This document shows, in pieces, positions 6,951-14,547 of a stretch of 20,380 bases of DNA. Every line of letters begins with the position of its first letter. The stretch's first letter is position 1. Below the pieces are notes generated by a model. The model had not been told where the DNA came from. It did no database searches and saw only the letters and a program-made list of their open reading frames with translations. The DNA is taken from the NCBI GenBank assembly GCA_047518225.1, contig JAKZRK010000219.1:1-20380 (forward strand). Direction: 5' to 3'. A program made the translations under genes and the position numbers. The DNA is from GCA-2731375 sp047518225 (GTDB lineage Bacteria > Pseudomonadota > Alphaproteobacteria > GCA-2731375).

Positions 6951-7058
6951 GCCCCCTCGTTATACGGGCCAGCGTGCTTATATATGGCGGTGGCGATGTG
7001 AGGCCTATGGTGCGGCGCCCACCGGCGCCCCCGGAGAGCCATCCAGCGGGTACAGGCT

Positions 7059-7391
7059 ATGCAAGAAATTTTATTGGTTGTTCACTTGATGTTGGCGATC
7101 GCCATTGTCATCACCGTGCTGTTGCAGCGCAGCGAAGGCGGCGCGTTGGGCATGGGTGGCGGCGGTGGCGGCGGCGGTGGCGGCGGTCTGATGACCGGGC
7201 GCGAGGCGGCCAATCTGCTGACCCGTTCCACGGCCGTTTTGGGGGCGATGTTTTTTGCGACTTCGCTGACCCTGACCATAATTGCCGGCCAAACAGGTGA
7301 ACGAAAATCAATCCTGGAACAATCGGAACCGGCCGGTTCGACGAATCAAGCCACCGTTCCGGCGGGGCCGACCGTTCCCACCGACAAATAG
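7059..7391 (+). CDS. secG: Preprotein translocase subunit SecG
   Basis: SecG is the small accessory subunit of the SecYEG inner-membrane channel. The 110-residue protein has two membrane helices, at about residues 3-22 (ILLVVHLMLAIAIVITVLLQ) and 54-76 (TRSTAVLGAMFFATSLTLTI). Between them are the family signature LLQRSEGGALG and a Gly-rich cytoplasmic loop with eleven consecutive glycines (G33-G43). The segment MTGREAANLLTRSTA is typical of alphaproteobacterial SecG. The tail is polar and Pro/Thr-rich. The start at 7059 places the first helix at the N-terminus as in the family; the ribosome-binding site is weak. pyrG follows after 91 bases, the standard neighbour order. Confidence 0.93.
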   Translation: MQEILLVVHLMLAIAIVITVLLQRSEGGALGMGGGGGGGGGGGLMTGREAANLLTRSTAVLGAMFFATSLTLTIIAGQTGERKSILEQSEPAGSTNQATVPAGPTVPTDK

Positions 7392-7482
7392 TTGCGCCCA
7401 CAGGTCAGGAAAAGCGGTAAAAACGCGATTTCCGACAACTAAGGCTTTGGTCTCGGCGCGGGCTGGGTTAAAAAGTAATTCC

Positions 7483-9150
7483 ATGACGCGGTACATTTTC
7501 ATAACCGGCGGCGTGGTTTCCTCGTTAGGCAAGGGATTGGCATCGGCGGCCCTCGGCGCTTTGTTGCAGGCGCGTGGCTATTCCGTGCGATTGCGCAAGC
7601 TCGACCCCTATCTGAACGTGGATCCGGGAACCATGAGCCCCACCCAGCACGGCGAGGTTTATGTCACCGATGACGGTGCCGAGACGGATTTGGACCTGGG
7701 CCATTACGAACGCTTCACGGGTGTTGCCTCGCGTCAGACCGACAACATCACCACCGGCCGGATCTATCAGCAAATCATCGCAAGGGAACGCCGTGGCGAC
7801 TATTTGGGCCGCACTGTGCAGGTTATCCCCCACGTAACCAACGCCATCAAGGAATTCGTCCTGAACGAGACCGGGGACACGGATTTCATCTTGTGCGAGA
7901 TCGGCGGCACGGTCGGCGATATTGAAAGCCTGCCGTTCCTGGAAGCGATCCGCCAACTTGGCAACGATCTGCCGCGCGGTCAGACCGCCTATATTCACGC
8001 GACCTTGGTGCCGTTCATTAAGGCGGCCGGGGAATTGAAGACCAAGCCGACCCAGCATTCGGTTAAAGAGCTACGCTCCATCGGTATCCAGCCGGATATT
8101 CTGCTGTGCCGCAGCGAGCGGGAAATTCCAGTCCACGAGCAGCGCAAGATCGCGCTGTTCTGCAATGTGCGGGAAAGCGCGGTGATCCAGGGTCTGGACT
8201 GCCGTTCGATATATGAAGTGCCGCTCGCCTACCATGAAGAGGGGTTGGACCGAGAGGTCTTGAAAGTTTTCGGTATCGAAGATCCACCTCCCGCCGACCT
8301 CAGCCGCTGGCAGGAAATCCATGAGCGGATTGAATCCCCCGAGGGCACGGTGAAAATCGCCGTGGTGGGAAAATACACCGGTTTGCAGGATGCCTACAAG
8401 TCCCTGAGCGAGGCATTGGTACACGGCGGCATGGCCAACCATATGAACGTGGAAATGCAGTGGATCGAAAGCGAGACGTTCGAGCAGGCGGACGCGGTAC
8501 AGCGCCTGGAAGGCGTGGACGGTATTCTGGTCCCGGGCGGCTTTGGCGAGCGCGGTTCGAAGGGCAAGATCGCCGCCGCAACTTTTGCCCGCGACAAGGG
8601 CGTACCCTATTTCGGCATCTGTTTCGGTATGCAGATTGCGGTGATCGAGGCGGCGCGGAATTTGGCCGGACTACCCGGCGCATCGTCGACGGAATTCGGC
8701 AAATGTGATGATCCGGTGGTGGGGCTGATGACCGAATGGGCCCATGGCAATACCTTGCAGACACGCGGCATCGACGATGACAAAGGCGGCACCATGCGTC
8801 TGGGCCAATACGAATGCCTGCTGCAGGACGGCTCCAAGGTCGATGCGGTCTATGCCAACGGCGTTGGCCATAACATGGTTGGAGATGCCGGGCATGGCGC
8901 GGCGATCTTCGAACGCCACCGCCACCGCTATGAAGTCAACATCAACTACCGCGAACGATTGGAGGCGGTGGGATTGCGTTTCTCCGGCCTGTCGCCGGAT
9001 GGCGAATTGCCGGAGATCGTGGAACTGGACGGCCACCCCTGGTTCATTGGCGTGCAGTTCCATCCCGAACTGAAATCAAAACCGTTCGAACCTCACCCTT
9101 TGTTCGCCTCGTTCATCGCCGCCGCCGTCGATCAGATGCGTCTGGTATAA
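7483..9150 (+). CDS. pyrG: CTP synthase
   Basis: PyrG makes CTP from UTP, ATP and glutamine. The 555-residue protein starts MTRYIFITGGVVSSLGKGLA, with the ATP-binding loop around K17. It also contains LDPYLNVDPGTMSPTQHGEV and CEIGGTVGDIES, both highly conserved in the synthetase domain. The C-terminal class I glutamine amidotransferase domain has the GILVPGGFGERG turn, the nucleophile in YFGICFGMQ, and FHPEL near the end. ATG 7483 is chosen over the in-frame start at 7282 because the family begins exactly here and the longer reading overlaps secG. The region around YANGVGHNMVGDAGHGAAIF looks a little different from the usual, just before the conserved ERHRHRYEVN, but the frame is intact. Confidence 0.97.
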   Translation: MTRYIFITGGVVSSLGKGLASAALGALLQARGYSVRLRKLDPYLNVDPGTMSPTQHGEVYVTDDGAETDLDLGHYERFTGVASRQTDNITTGRIYQQIIARERRGDYLGRTVQVIPHVTNAIKEFVLNETGDTDFILCEIGGTVGDIESLPFLEAIRQLGNDLPRGQTAYIHATLVPFIKAAGELKTKPTQHSVKELRSIGIQPDILLCRSEREIPVHEQRKIALFCNVRESAVIQGLDCRSIYEVPLAYHEEGLDREVLKVFGIEDPPPADLSRWQEIHERIESPEGTVKIAVVGKYTGLQDAYKSLSEALVHGGMANHMNVEMQWIESETFEQADAVQRLEGVDGILVPGGFGERGSKGKIAAATFARDKGVPYFGICFGMQIAVIEAARNLAGLPGASSTEFGKCDDPVVGLMTEWAHGNTLQTRGIDDDKGGTMRLGQYECLLQDGSKVDAVYANGVGHNMVGDAGHGAAIFERHRHRYEVNINYRERLEAVGLRFSGLSPDGELPEIVELDGHPWFIGVQFHPELKSKPFEPHPLFASFIAAAVDQMRLV

Positions 9151-9154
9151 CATT

Positions 9155-9976
9155 ATGGCGAACGTCACCATCGGCAACATCACGGTTGGTAACGATCAAC
9201 CCCTAACCCTGATCGCCGGGCCCTGCGCCATGGAGGGGCGGGAGCATGCCCTGGCCATGGCGGACCGCCTGACCGGCCTGGCGGACAGCCTGGGCTTTTC
9301 GTTGATCTATAAGTCCTCGTTCGATAAGGCCAACCGCACCTCGCTAGACAGTCCCCGGGGCATTGGCATCGCCGCGGCGCTGGATATATTCGCCGAAATC
9401 AAGGAACGTTTTCACTGCCCGGTGCTGACGGATGTGCATACCGAGGCGCAATGCGCCGAGGTGGCGAAGGTGGTGGACGTCCTGCAAATCCCGGCATTTT
9501 TGTGCCGGCAGACGGATCTGCTGGTGGCCGCGGCCGCCACGGGCCGCGCGGTCAATGTCAAAAAAGGCCAGTTTCTGGCGCCCTGGGATATGGCCAACGT
9601 GGTGGCCAAATTGCTGGATAGCGGCAATGATCGGGTGCTGGTAACGGAACGGGGCGCTTCCTTTGGCTACAACACCCTGGTCAGCGATATGCGCGCCTTG
9701 CCGGTGTTGAAGGATCTGGGCCAACCGGTGGTTTTCGATGCCACCCATTCGGTGCAGCAACCGGGCGGCCAGGGCGGCACCTCGGGCGGGCAACGGGAAA
9801 TGGTGCCGGTACTGGCCCGCGCCGCCGTCGCCATCGGGGTCGCGGCGGTCTTCATGGAGACCCATCAGGACCCCGACAATGCCCCCTCGGACGGCCCCAA
9901 CATGGTGCCGGTGGACGAAATGGGCCCGTTGATGGAAACTTTGCTGGCCTTCGACAGCCTGGCCAAGGCTGGCTGA
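9155..9976 (+). CDS. kdsA: 3-deoxy-8-phosphooctulonate synthase (Kdo-8-P synthase), metal-dependent type
   Basis: KdsA condenses phosphoenolpyruvate with arabinose 5-phosphate to give Kdo-8-phosphate for the lipopolysaccharide inner core. The 273-residue protein has LIAGPCAMEG near the start, YKSSFDKANRTS, LTDVHTE, LQIPAFLCRQTDLL and VFDATHSVQQPGG, all family hallmarks. C24 in AGPC stands where metal-dependent enzymes such as that of Aquifex carry a ligand cysteine; E. coli has asparagine there and needs no metal. The other expected ligands are present: His in DATHSV, Glu in FMETHQ and Asp in QDPDNAPSDGP. The start lies four bases after the pyrG stop, so the genes are probably translated from one message. 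Confidence 0.96.
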   Translation: MANVTIGNITVGNDQPLTLIAGPCAMEGREHALAMADRLTGLADSLGFSLIYKSSFDKANRTSLDSPRGIGIAAALDIFAEIKERFHCPVLTDVHTEAQCAEVAKVVDVLQIPAFLCRQTDLLVAAAATGRAVNVKKGQFLAPWDMANVVAKLLDSGNDRVLVTERGASFGYNTLVSDMRALPVLKDLGQPVVFDATHSVQQPGGQGGTSGGQREMVPVLARAAVAIGVAAVFMETHQDPDNAPSDGPNMVPVDEMGPLMETLLAFDSLAKAG

Positions 9977-10025
9977 TCGCACAGCCCGAATTGGCGCGGC
10001 GCGGACGATCAACAGGGACGAAGAC

Positions 10026-11300
10026 ATGAGTGGTATTATCGATATTGCCGGGCGCGAAATCCTCGACAGCCGGGGCAATCCAACGGTCGAGGTCGAGGTG
10101 ACCTTGGAGAGTGGCGCCTTTGGCCGTGCCGCCGTGCCGTCCGGAGCATCGACCGGCGCCCACGAGGCAGTGGAGCGGCGCGACGGCGGTGCGCGTTATG
10201 GCGGCAAGGGCGTACTGGGCGCCGTCGACGCCGTCAATGGGGATTTATTCGACGCCCTGTCCGGCCTGGATGCGGGCGATCAGGCCAGCATCGATGGCAT
10301 CATGTGCGCCTTGGACGGCACCCCGAACAAGGCCAACCTGGGCGCCAATGCCATATTGGGTGTCAGCCTGGCCGTGGCCAAGGCCGCCGCCGAGGATGCC
10401 GGCCTGCCCCTTTACCGCTACGTCGGCGGCGTCGGCGCGCGGACCTTGCCCGTGCCCATGATGAATATCGTCAACGGCGGGGCGCATGCGGACAATCCTA
10501 TCGATATTCAGGAATTCATGATCATGCCCGTGCGCGCGGACAGCTTTCGCGAAGCGCTGCGCATGGGGGCGGAGGTCTTTCATACCCTGCGCGGCGCTCT
10601 CAAGGACGCCGGCCACAACACCAATGTGGGTGACGAGGGCGGCTTTGCCCCGATGCTGAACAGCGCTGACGAGGCCGTGGGCTTCGTGATGAAGGCCATA
10701 GAGGCCGCCGGCTACCGCCCCGGCGAAGAGATATATCTGGCCCTGGATCCCGCCTCCACTGAATTCTACCGGGATGGCAAATACCATCTGGAGGGCGAAG
10801 GCAAGGTACTGGATGGGGCCGAAATGGCCGCCTATTACCAGGATCTGGTTGACCGCTACCCCATAATCTCTATCGAGGACGGCATGGCGGAGGATGATTG
10901 GGCCGGTTGGGACAGTCTGACCAAGGCCCTTGGCGGCCGCGTGCAATTGGTCGGTGACGATCTGTTCGTCACCAATCCCACCCGTCTGGCCGAGGGCTTG
11001 GCGAAGGGCGTGGCCAACGCCATCCTGATCAAGGTAAACCAGATCGGCACCTTGTCGGAGACCCTGGATACGGTGGAAATGGCCCACAAGGCGGCCTATC
11101 GCGCGGTGATGTCCCACCGCTCCGGCGAAACCGAGGACACCACCATCGCCGATCTGGCGGTGGCGACCAATTGCGGCCAGATCAAGACCGGTTCCCTGGC
11201 CCGCTCCGACCGTCTGGCCAAGTACAATCAGTTATTGCGGATCGAGGAGGAACTGGGGCCCCAGGCGCGCTATGCCGGCGCCTCGGTGTTGCGGACATGA
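10026..11300 (+). CDS. eno: Enolase
   Basis: Enolase interconverts 2-phosphoglycerate and phosphoenolpyruvate. The 424-residue protein is the normal bacterial length and starts with the family string DIAGREILDSRGNPTVEVEV. It also contains GRAAVPSGASTGAHEA (substrate loop), PMMNIVNGGAHADNPIDIQE, NVGDEGGFAPML, SIEDGMAEDDW, LVGDDLFVTNP, ILIKVNQIGTLSET and VMSHRSGETEDT, which together supply the metal ligands and the catalytic glutamate and lysine. GGGACGAAGAC precedes the ATG. The kdsA gene ends 49 bases upstream, and the stop codon overlaps the start of an SDR-like gene by four bases (ATGA). Confidence 0.97.
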   Translation: MSGIIDIAGREILDSRGNPTVEVEVTLESGAFGRAAVPSGASTGAHEAVERRDGGARYGGKGVLGAVDAVNGDLFDALSGLDAGDQASIDGIMCALDGTPNKANLGANAILGVSLAVAKAAAEDAGLPLYRYVGGVGARTLPVPMMNIVNGGAHADNPIDIQEFMIMPVRADSFREALRMGAEVFHTLRGALKDAGHNTNVGDEGGFAPMLNSADEAVGFVMKAIEAAGYRPGEEIYLALDPASTEFYRDGKYHLEGEGKVLDGAEMAAYYQDLVDRYPIISIEDGMAEDDWAGWDSLTKALGGRVQLVGDDLFVTNPTRLAEGLAKGVANAILIKVNQIGTLSETLDTVEMAHKAAYRAVMSHRSGETEDTTIADLAVATNCGQIKTGSLARSDRLAKYNQLLRIEEELGPQARYAGASVLRT

Positions 11301-11998
11301 GCGCCCCGGTCGCCTTGGTGGCCGGTGTTGGACGGGGCACGGGCGGTGCCGTGGCCCGGCGCTTCGCCGCCGCCGGCTATCGGGTGGCGCTGCTGGCCCG
11401 CTCGGAAGGCAGATTGCGGGAATTCGAGGCGGAATTGAAGGGCAGCCTGGCCATTCCCTGCGATCTGACCGACCCGGCCGCCGTGGACAGCGCCCTGGCC
11501 CGGTGCCGGGCCGAATTGGGCGCCCCCGACGTCGTGGTGCATAACGCGGCGCGGGGCACCTTCGGCACTTTCATGGAGATCGATCCGGCCGACGTGGAGG
11601 AAAACTTCCGCGTCAATACCATGAGCCTGCTCTACCTCGCCCGCGCCGTGGCCCCGGCCATGATCGAGCGCGGGACGGGCGCCATCATCGTTACCGGCAA
11701 TACCTCCGCTCTGCGCGGCAAGCCCGGTTTCTCCGGCTTCGCGCCGACCAAGGCGGCCCAGCGCATACTGGCCGAGGCCATTGCGCGGGATCTGGGGCCA
11801 AAGGGCATCCACGTGGCCTATGTGGTGATCGACGCGGTGATCGACCTGCGCTGGACCCGGCGGCGCAATCCCGAACTCCAGGACGAGGATTTTGCCCAGC
11901 CCGATGACCTGGCCGAAAGCATCTATCAAATCTCCCAACAGCCCCGCTCCGCCTGGTCCTTCAACGTCGAATTGCGGCCCTTCAAGGAAACCTGGTAG
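11297..11998 (+). CDS. SDR-like protein lacking the catalytic tyrosine (SDR_c10-like)
   Basis: This 233-residue protein has the Rossmann fold of short-chain dehydrogenases: a glycine-rich loop AGVGRGTGG at residues 9-17, CDLTDP near 55-60, and HNAARG at 82-87. It also keeps the N107-containing RVNTMS and the helix-4 lysine. At the active site the usual YxxxK reads F148-A-P-T-K152, so the proton-donating tyrosine is phenylalanine, and the serine loop before it is about two residues short. The C-terminus lacks the common IDGG motif. This combination matches my recollection of the conserved-domain subgroup cd05373 (SDR_c10), described as having Phe for Tyr. Ordinary dehydrogenase activity is therefore doubtful; a binding or unusual catalytic role is possible. 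Translation is probably coupled to eno by the four-base overlap. Confidence 0.85.
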   Translation: MSAPVALVAGVGRGTGGAVARRFAAAGYRVALLARSEGRLREFEAELKGSLAIPCDLTDPAAVDSALARCRAELGAPDVVVHNAARGTFGTFMEIDPADVEENFRVNTMSLLYLARAVAPAMIERGTGAIIVTGNTSALRGKPGFSGFAPTKAAQRILAEAIARDLGPKGIHVAYVVIDAVIDLRWTRRRNPELQDEDFAQPDDLAESIYQISQQPRSAWSFNVELRPFKETW

Positions 11999-12009
11999 CC
12001 CGGCGCCCG

Positions 12010-12765
12010 CTACCGTGAACCGCCGTCGATCCTGAGAATTGCGCCGGTGGTATAGCTGGCCCCGTCCGAGGCCAGATATAGGGCGGCGGCGGTGATTTCA
12101 TCCGCCTCGCCGCCGCGCTTCATGGCGATGGAGGTTTCGGCCCGGGCGTTGAAGGCGTCCATGTCCCAGGCCTTGGAGATATCGGTCAGGAAGGGGCCGG
12201 GCATGATGCAATTGACCCGCACCTTCGGGCCATAGGCATCGGCGAAAGCTTCCGTCATGGCGTTGAGCCCGGCCTTGGCGGCGGCATAGGTGATAACGTC
12301 CCTGGTCGGGCGGATCGCGGCGCCGGAGGAGACGTTGATGATGGCGCCGCCATCGCCATCCACCATGCGCTGGCCGATGTTTGCGCATAGGCGGAACGAA
12401 CCTTTCAGGTTCACGTCCAGCACCTTGTCGTACAATGCCTCGCTGATCTCCGCCGGGCTGCCGTAATGGGGCGACATGCCGGCGTTGTTGATCAACACAT
12501 CGACACGGCCAAAGCGTTCGTAGGCCGCATCCGCCAGGGCGTCCACCTGGTCCCAATAGCCGACGTGACAGGCATGCGCCATGGCCTGGCGCCCCAGGGC
12601 CTCGATCTCCCCCGCTGTCGCCTGGCAGGATTCGATTTTGCGCGAGGTGACGATCAGATCCGCCCCCGCCTCGGCAAAACCCAGGGCCATGGCCCGGCCC
12701 AAACCCCGGCTGCCCCCGGTGATCAACACCACCTTGCCGCTCATGTCGATATGATTGCTGGCCAT
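12010..12765 (-). CDS. Short-chain dehydrogenase/reductase, FabG-like
   Basis: This 251-residue classical SDR probably reduces or oxidises a keto or hydroxy substrate using NAD(P). It has TGGSRGLG at residues 17-24, NNAG at 93-96, N119, S147 in NVSSGA, and Y160/K164 in TYAAAK, completing the catalytic tetrad. It ends with the typical GAILRIDGGSR. I chose ATG 12765 (MASNHIDMSGKVVLITGG) because the family begins just before the first strand and GGGAGAGCGAGAG stands immediately upstream; an in-frame start at 12873 would add 36 non-family residues. Similarity is to FabG and gluconate 5-dehydrogenase-type enzymes, and the substrate cannot be named. It is convergent with the eno-linked SDR-like gene, 11 bases apart, leaving little room for a terminator. 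Confidence 0.9.
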   Translation of the reverse strand: MASNHIDMSGKVVLITGGSRGLGRAMALGFAEAGADLIVTSRKIESCQATAGEIEALGRQAMAHACHVGYWDQVDALADAAYERFGRVDVLINNAGMSPHYGSPAEISEALYDKVLDVNLKGSFRLCANIGQRMVDGDGGAIINVSSGAAIRPTRDVITYAAAKAGLNAMTEAFADAYGPKVRVNCIMPGPFLTDISKAWDMDAFNARAETSIAMKRGGEADEITAAALYLASDGASYTTGAILRIDGGSR

Positions 12766-12977
12766 CTCTCGCTCTCCCAAGTGATTGTGTCTTCCGCCAT
12801 CGTCACACCCAGGAAAGCGGCTGTCTAGCGCGGCGGCTTTCATGGCCGCTGTTCCTTCGTGTCCGCGAATCAAAGGGTGAACATAAGGTGATCATTTCGG
12901 AATCCTTTATAACTTATTGAATCAACTATATTTTTTATCTTGACCGGATTCGTAGTATGTGATTCGTTCTGCCTGAC

Positions 12978-13289
12978 ATGGGACTTTGGTATGATATGCG
13001 ACGTAGCCTGCGCAGGGCGATCACGCCTTGTCTGGTTTTTTTCGCGCTGCTCTATTTCGGCTATCACACGGTACAGGGTGACCGTGGCGTTATCGCTTAT
13101 CTGCGCCTCAGCGCGAATTTAGAGCGGACCGAAATGGCATTGCAGGAAAGCAACGAAAGCCGGCAGGCGCTGGCCCGCCGGGTTGACCTGTTGCGGCCGG
13201 ATAACCTGGACCGCGATATGCTGGACGAGCAAGCCCGCCAAATCCTGGGCCTGGCCCATCCTCACGACGTAGTGATTTATACGCCATAG
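12978..13289 (+). CDS. ftsB: Septum formation initiator, FtsB/DivIC family
   Basis: FtsB is a small bitopic protein that with FtsL and FtsQ links early and late divisome steps. The 103-residue protein has a short basic N-terminus (MRRSLRRA), one membrane helix at about residues 17-29, then YHTVQGDRGVIAYLRL, the family signature after the membrane. A heptad-rich coiled coil follows at about 45-75. The C-terminal part contains LRPDNLDRDMLDEQARQILG, also conserved. Translation may start at the ATG at 12978 or six codons later at 12996; neither has a strong ribosome-binding site. Its position between eno and pdhA is the standard alphaproteobacterial one, here separated from eno by two SDR genes. 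The 212-base gap upstream contains an AT-rich tract around 12900-12945, but I could not fix a promoter in it. Confidence 0.88.
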   Translation: MGLWYDMRRSLRRAITPCLVFFALLYFGYHTVQGDRGVIAYLRLSANLERTEMALQESNESRQALARRVDLLRPDNLDRDMLDEQARQILGLAHPHDVVIYTP

Positions 13290-13380
13290 CGTTGGCACGG
13301 GCCGGATAAGGATGGCGCGTCAACAGCTTGCCTGCCGCGGCCATTCCCGATGCCTTAAGCTCGAATTAATCATTATTCAG

Positions 13381-13410
13381 TTAACTTGTAAATTCTCCTT
13401 GTATTACAAA
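13381..13410 (+). promoter_or_regulatory. Possible promoter/operator upstream of the pdh cluster
   Basis: In the AT-rich gap before pdhA, TTAACT (13381-13386) and TACAAA (13405-13410) lie 18 bases apart and could be weak -35 and -10 boxes. Embedded are a perfect 11-base palindrome, TTGTATTACAA (13399-13409), and a matching half-site, TTGTAA (13386-13391). Overlap of a palindrome with a promoter would suit a repressor, but the motif is not the E. coli PdhR site and I cannot name a regulator. Confidence 0.25.
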
Positions 13411-13473
13411 GAGTTTTGACGCTTCAATCATGCCCGAAAGCGTCACTGGGCATCAACCGCGAACGGGGCTGTC

Positions 13474-14544
13474 ATGGCGAAAGCTGCAGGTAAGGTTTCG
13501 GGAGCCAAGGTTTCGGGCTCCAAGGCGGCAAAAACGATCGCACGCCGGCGCAAGGCGCCAACACCCCCCGCTATTACCAACGCCAATATTGAAGAAGTAT
13601 TGAGTCATTACCGGCAAATGCTGTTGATCCGCCGGTTCGAGGAGAAGGCCGGGCAAATGTACGGCATGGGCCTGATCGGCGGCTTCTGCCATCTCTACAT
13701 CGGACAGGAAGCTGTGGTGGTCGGCATGCAGGCCGCGGTTGAGGAGGGCGATACCATGCTGACCTCGTACCGGGACCACGGCCATATGCTGGCTTGCGGC
13801 ATGGATGCCAAGGGCGTGATGGCGGAACTGACCGGGCGCATCGGCGGCTATTCCAAGGGCAAGGGCGGCTCCATGCATATGTTCAGCAAGGAGAAGAACT
13901 TCTACGGCGGGCATGGCATCGTGGGCGCCCAGGTGCCGATCGGCACGGGGCTGGCATTTGCCCATAAATATCGCGGCAACGGCCGGATTTCCCTGACCTA
14001 TTTTGGCGATGGTTCGGCCAATCAGGGCCAGGTCTATGAATCCTTCAACATGGCGGCCCTATGGCAGTTGCCGGTAATCTTCATCGTCGAGAACAACCAA
14101 TACGCCATGGGCACATCGGTGGGGCGGGCCTCGGCCCAGACCGAATTCTTCCGCCGTGGTGAAAGCATAGGTATTCCCGGCATGCAGGCCGATGGCATGG
14201 ATGTCCTGGCGGTCAAGGCCGCCGGTGACGAGGCGGCCAAGCATGTGCGGGATGGCAAGGGACCGATCCTGTTGGAGATGAAAACCTACCGCTATCGGGG
14301 CCATTCCATGTCGGACCCGGCCAAATACCGCACCAAGGAAGAGGTGCAGCGGGTTCGTGCCGAGCGCGACCCCATCGATCATCTGCGCGCCGGCATTCTG
14401 GAAGCGGCCTGCGCCGATGAAGCCGCCTTGAAGGCCCTGGACCGGGAGGTCAAGGATATCGTCACGGCGGCGGCCGAGTTCGCACAAAACAGCCCCGAGC
14501 CGGACCCGGCGGAGCTTTACACGGATATTCTGCGGGAGGCATAG
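13474..14544 (+). CDS. pdhA: Pyruvate dehydrogenase E1 component, alpha subunit
   Basis: With PdhB this subunit forms the thiamine-diphosphate-dependent E1 that decarboxylates pyruvate and passes the acetyl group to lipoyl arms. The 356-residue protein contains YRQMLLIRRFEEKAGQMYGMG, GFCHLYIGQEA, SYRDHGHMLACGM, GKGGSMHMFS and GGHGIVGAQVPIGTG. The cofactor motif is GDGSANQGQVYESFNMAAL through VENNQYAMGT, and TYRYRGHSMSDPAKYR lies near the active-site loop. A basic, Ala/Lys-rich extension of about 30 residues, including two copies of KVSG, precedes the domain and may tether E1 to the complex core. G-rich sequence lies before the ATG. The pdhB start follows three bases after the stop. Confidence 0.97.
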   Translation: MAKAAGKVSGAKVSGSKAAKTIARRRKAPTPPAITNANIEEVLSHYRQMLLIRRFEEKAGQMYGMGLIGGFCHLYIGQEAVVVGMQAAVEEGDTMLTSYRDHGHMLACGMDAKGVMAELTGRIGGYSKGKGGSMHMFSKEKNFYGGHGIVGAQVPIGTGLAFAHKYRGNGRISLTYFGDGSANQGQVYESFNMAALWQLPVIFIVENNQYAMGTSVGRASAQTEFFRRGESIGIPGMQADGMDVLAVKAAGDEAAKHVRDGKGPILLEMKTYRYRGHSMSDPAKYRTKEEVQRVRAERDPIDHLRAGILEAACADEAALKALDREVKDIVTAAAEFAQNSPEPDPAELYTDILREA

Positions 14545-14547
14545 GGA

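Noticed and set aside
6830..7042. A 70-codon minus-strand frame in the nitrile hydratase-secG gap
   Set aside because: It has no recognisable domain and no good ribosome-binding site, and it coincides with the paired RNA-like region, which explains the sequence better.
7153..7187. GGC/GGT repeat in secG as a phase-variation tract
   Set aside because: Changes in a triplet repeat would stay in frame, and Gly-rich loops at this place are normal in alphaproteobacterial SecG.
7282..7482. N-terminal extension of pyrG to 7282
   Set aside because: It overlaps secG in another frame, and CTP synthases begin at the MTRYIFITGG sequence encoded from 7483.
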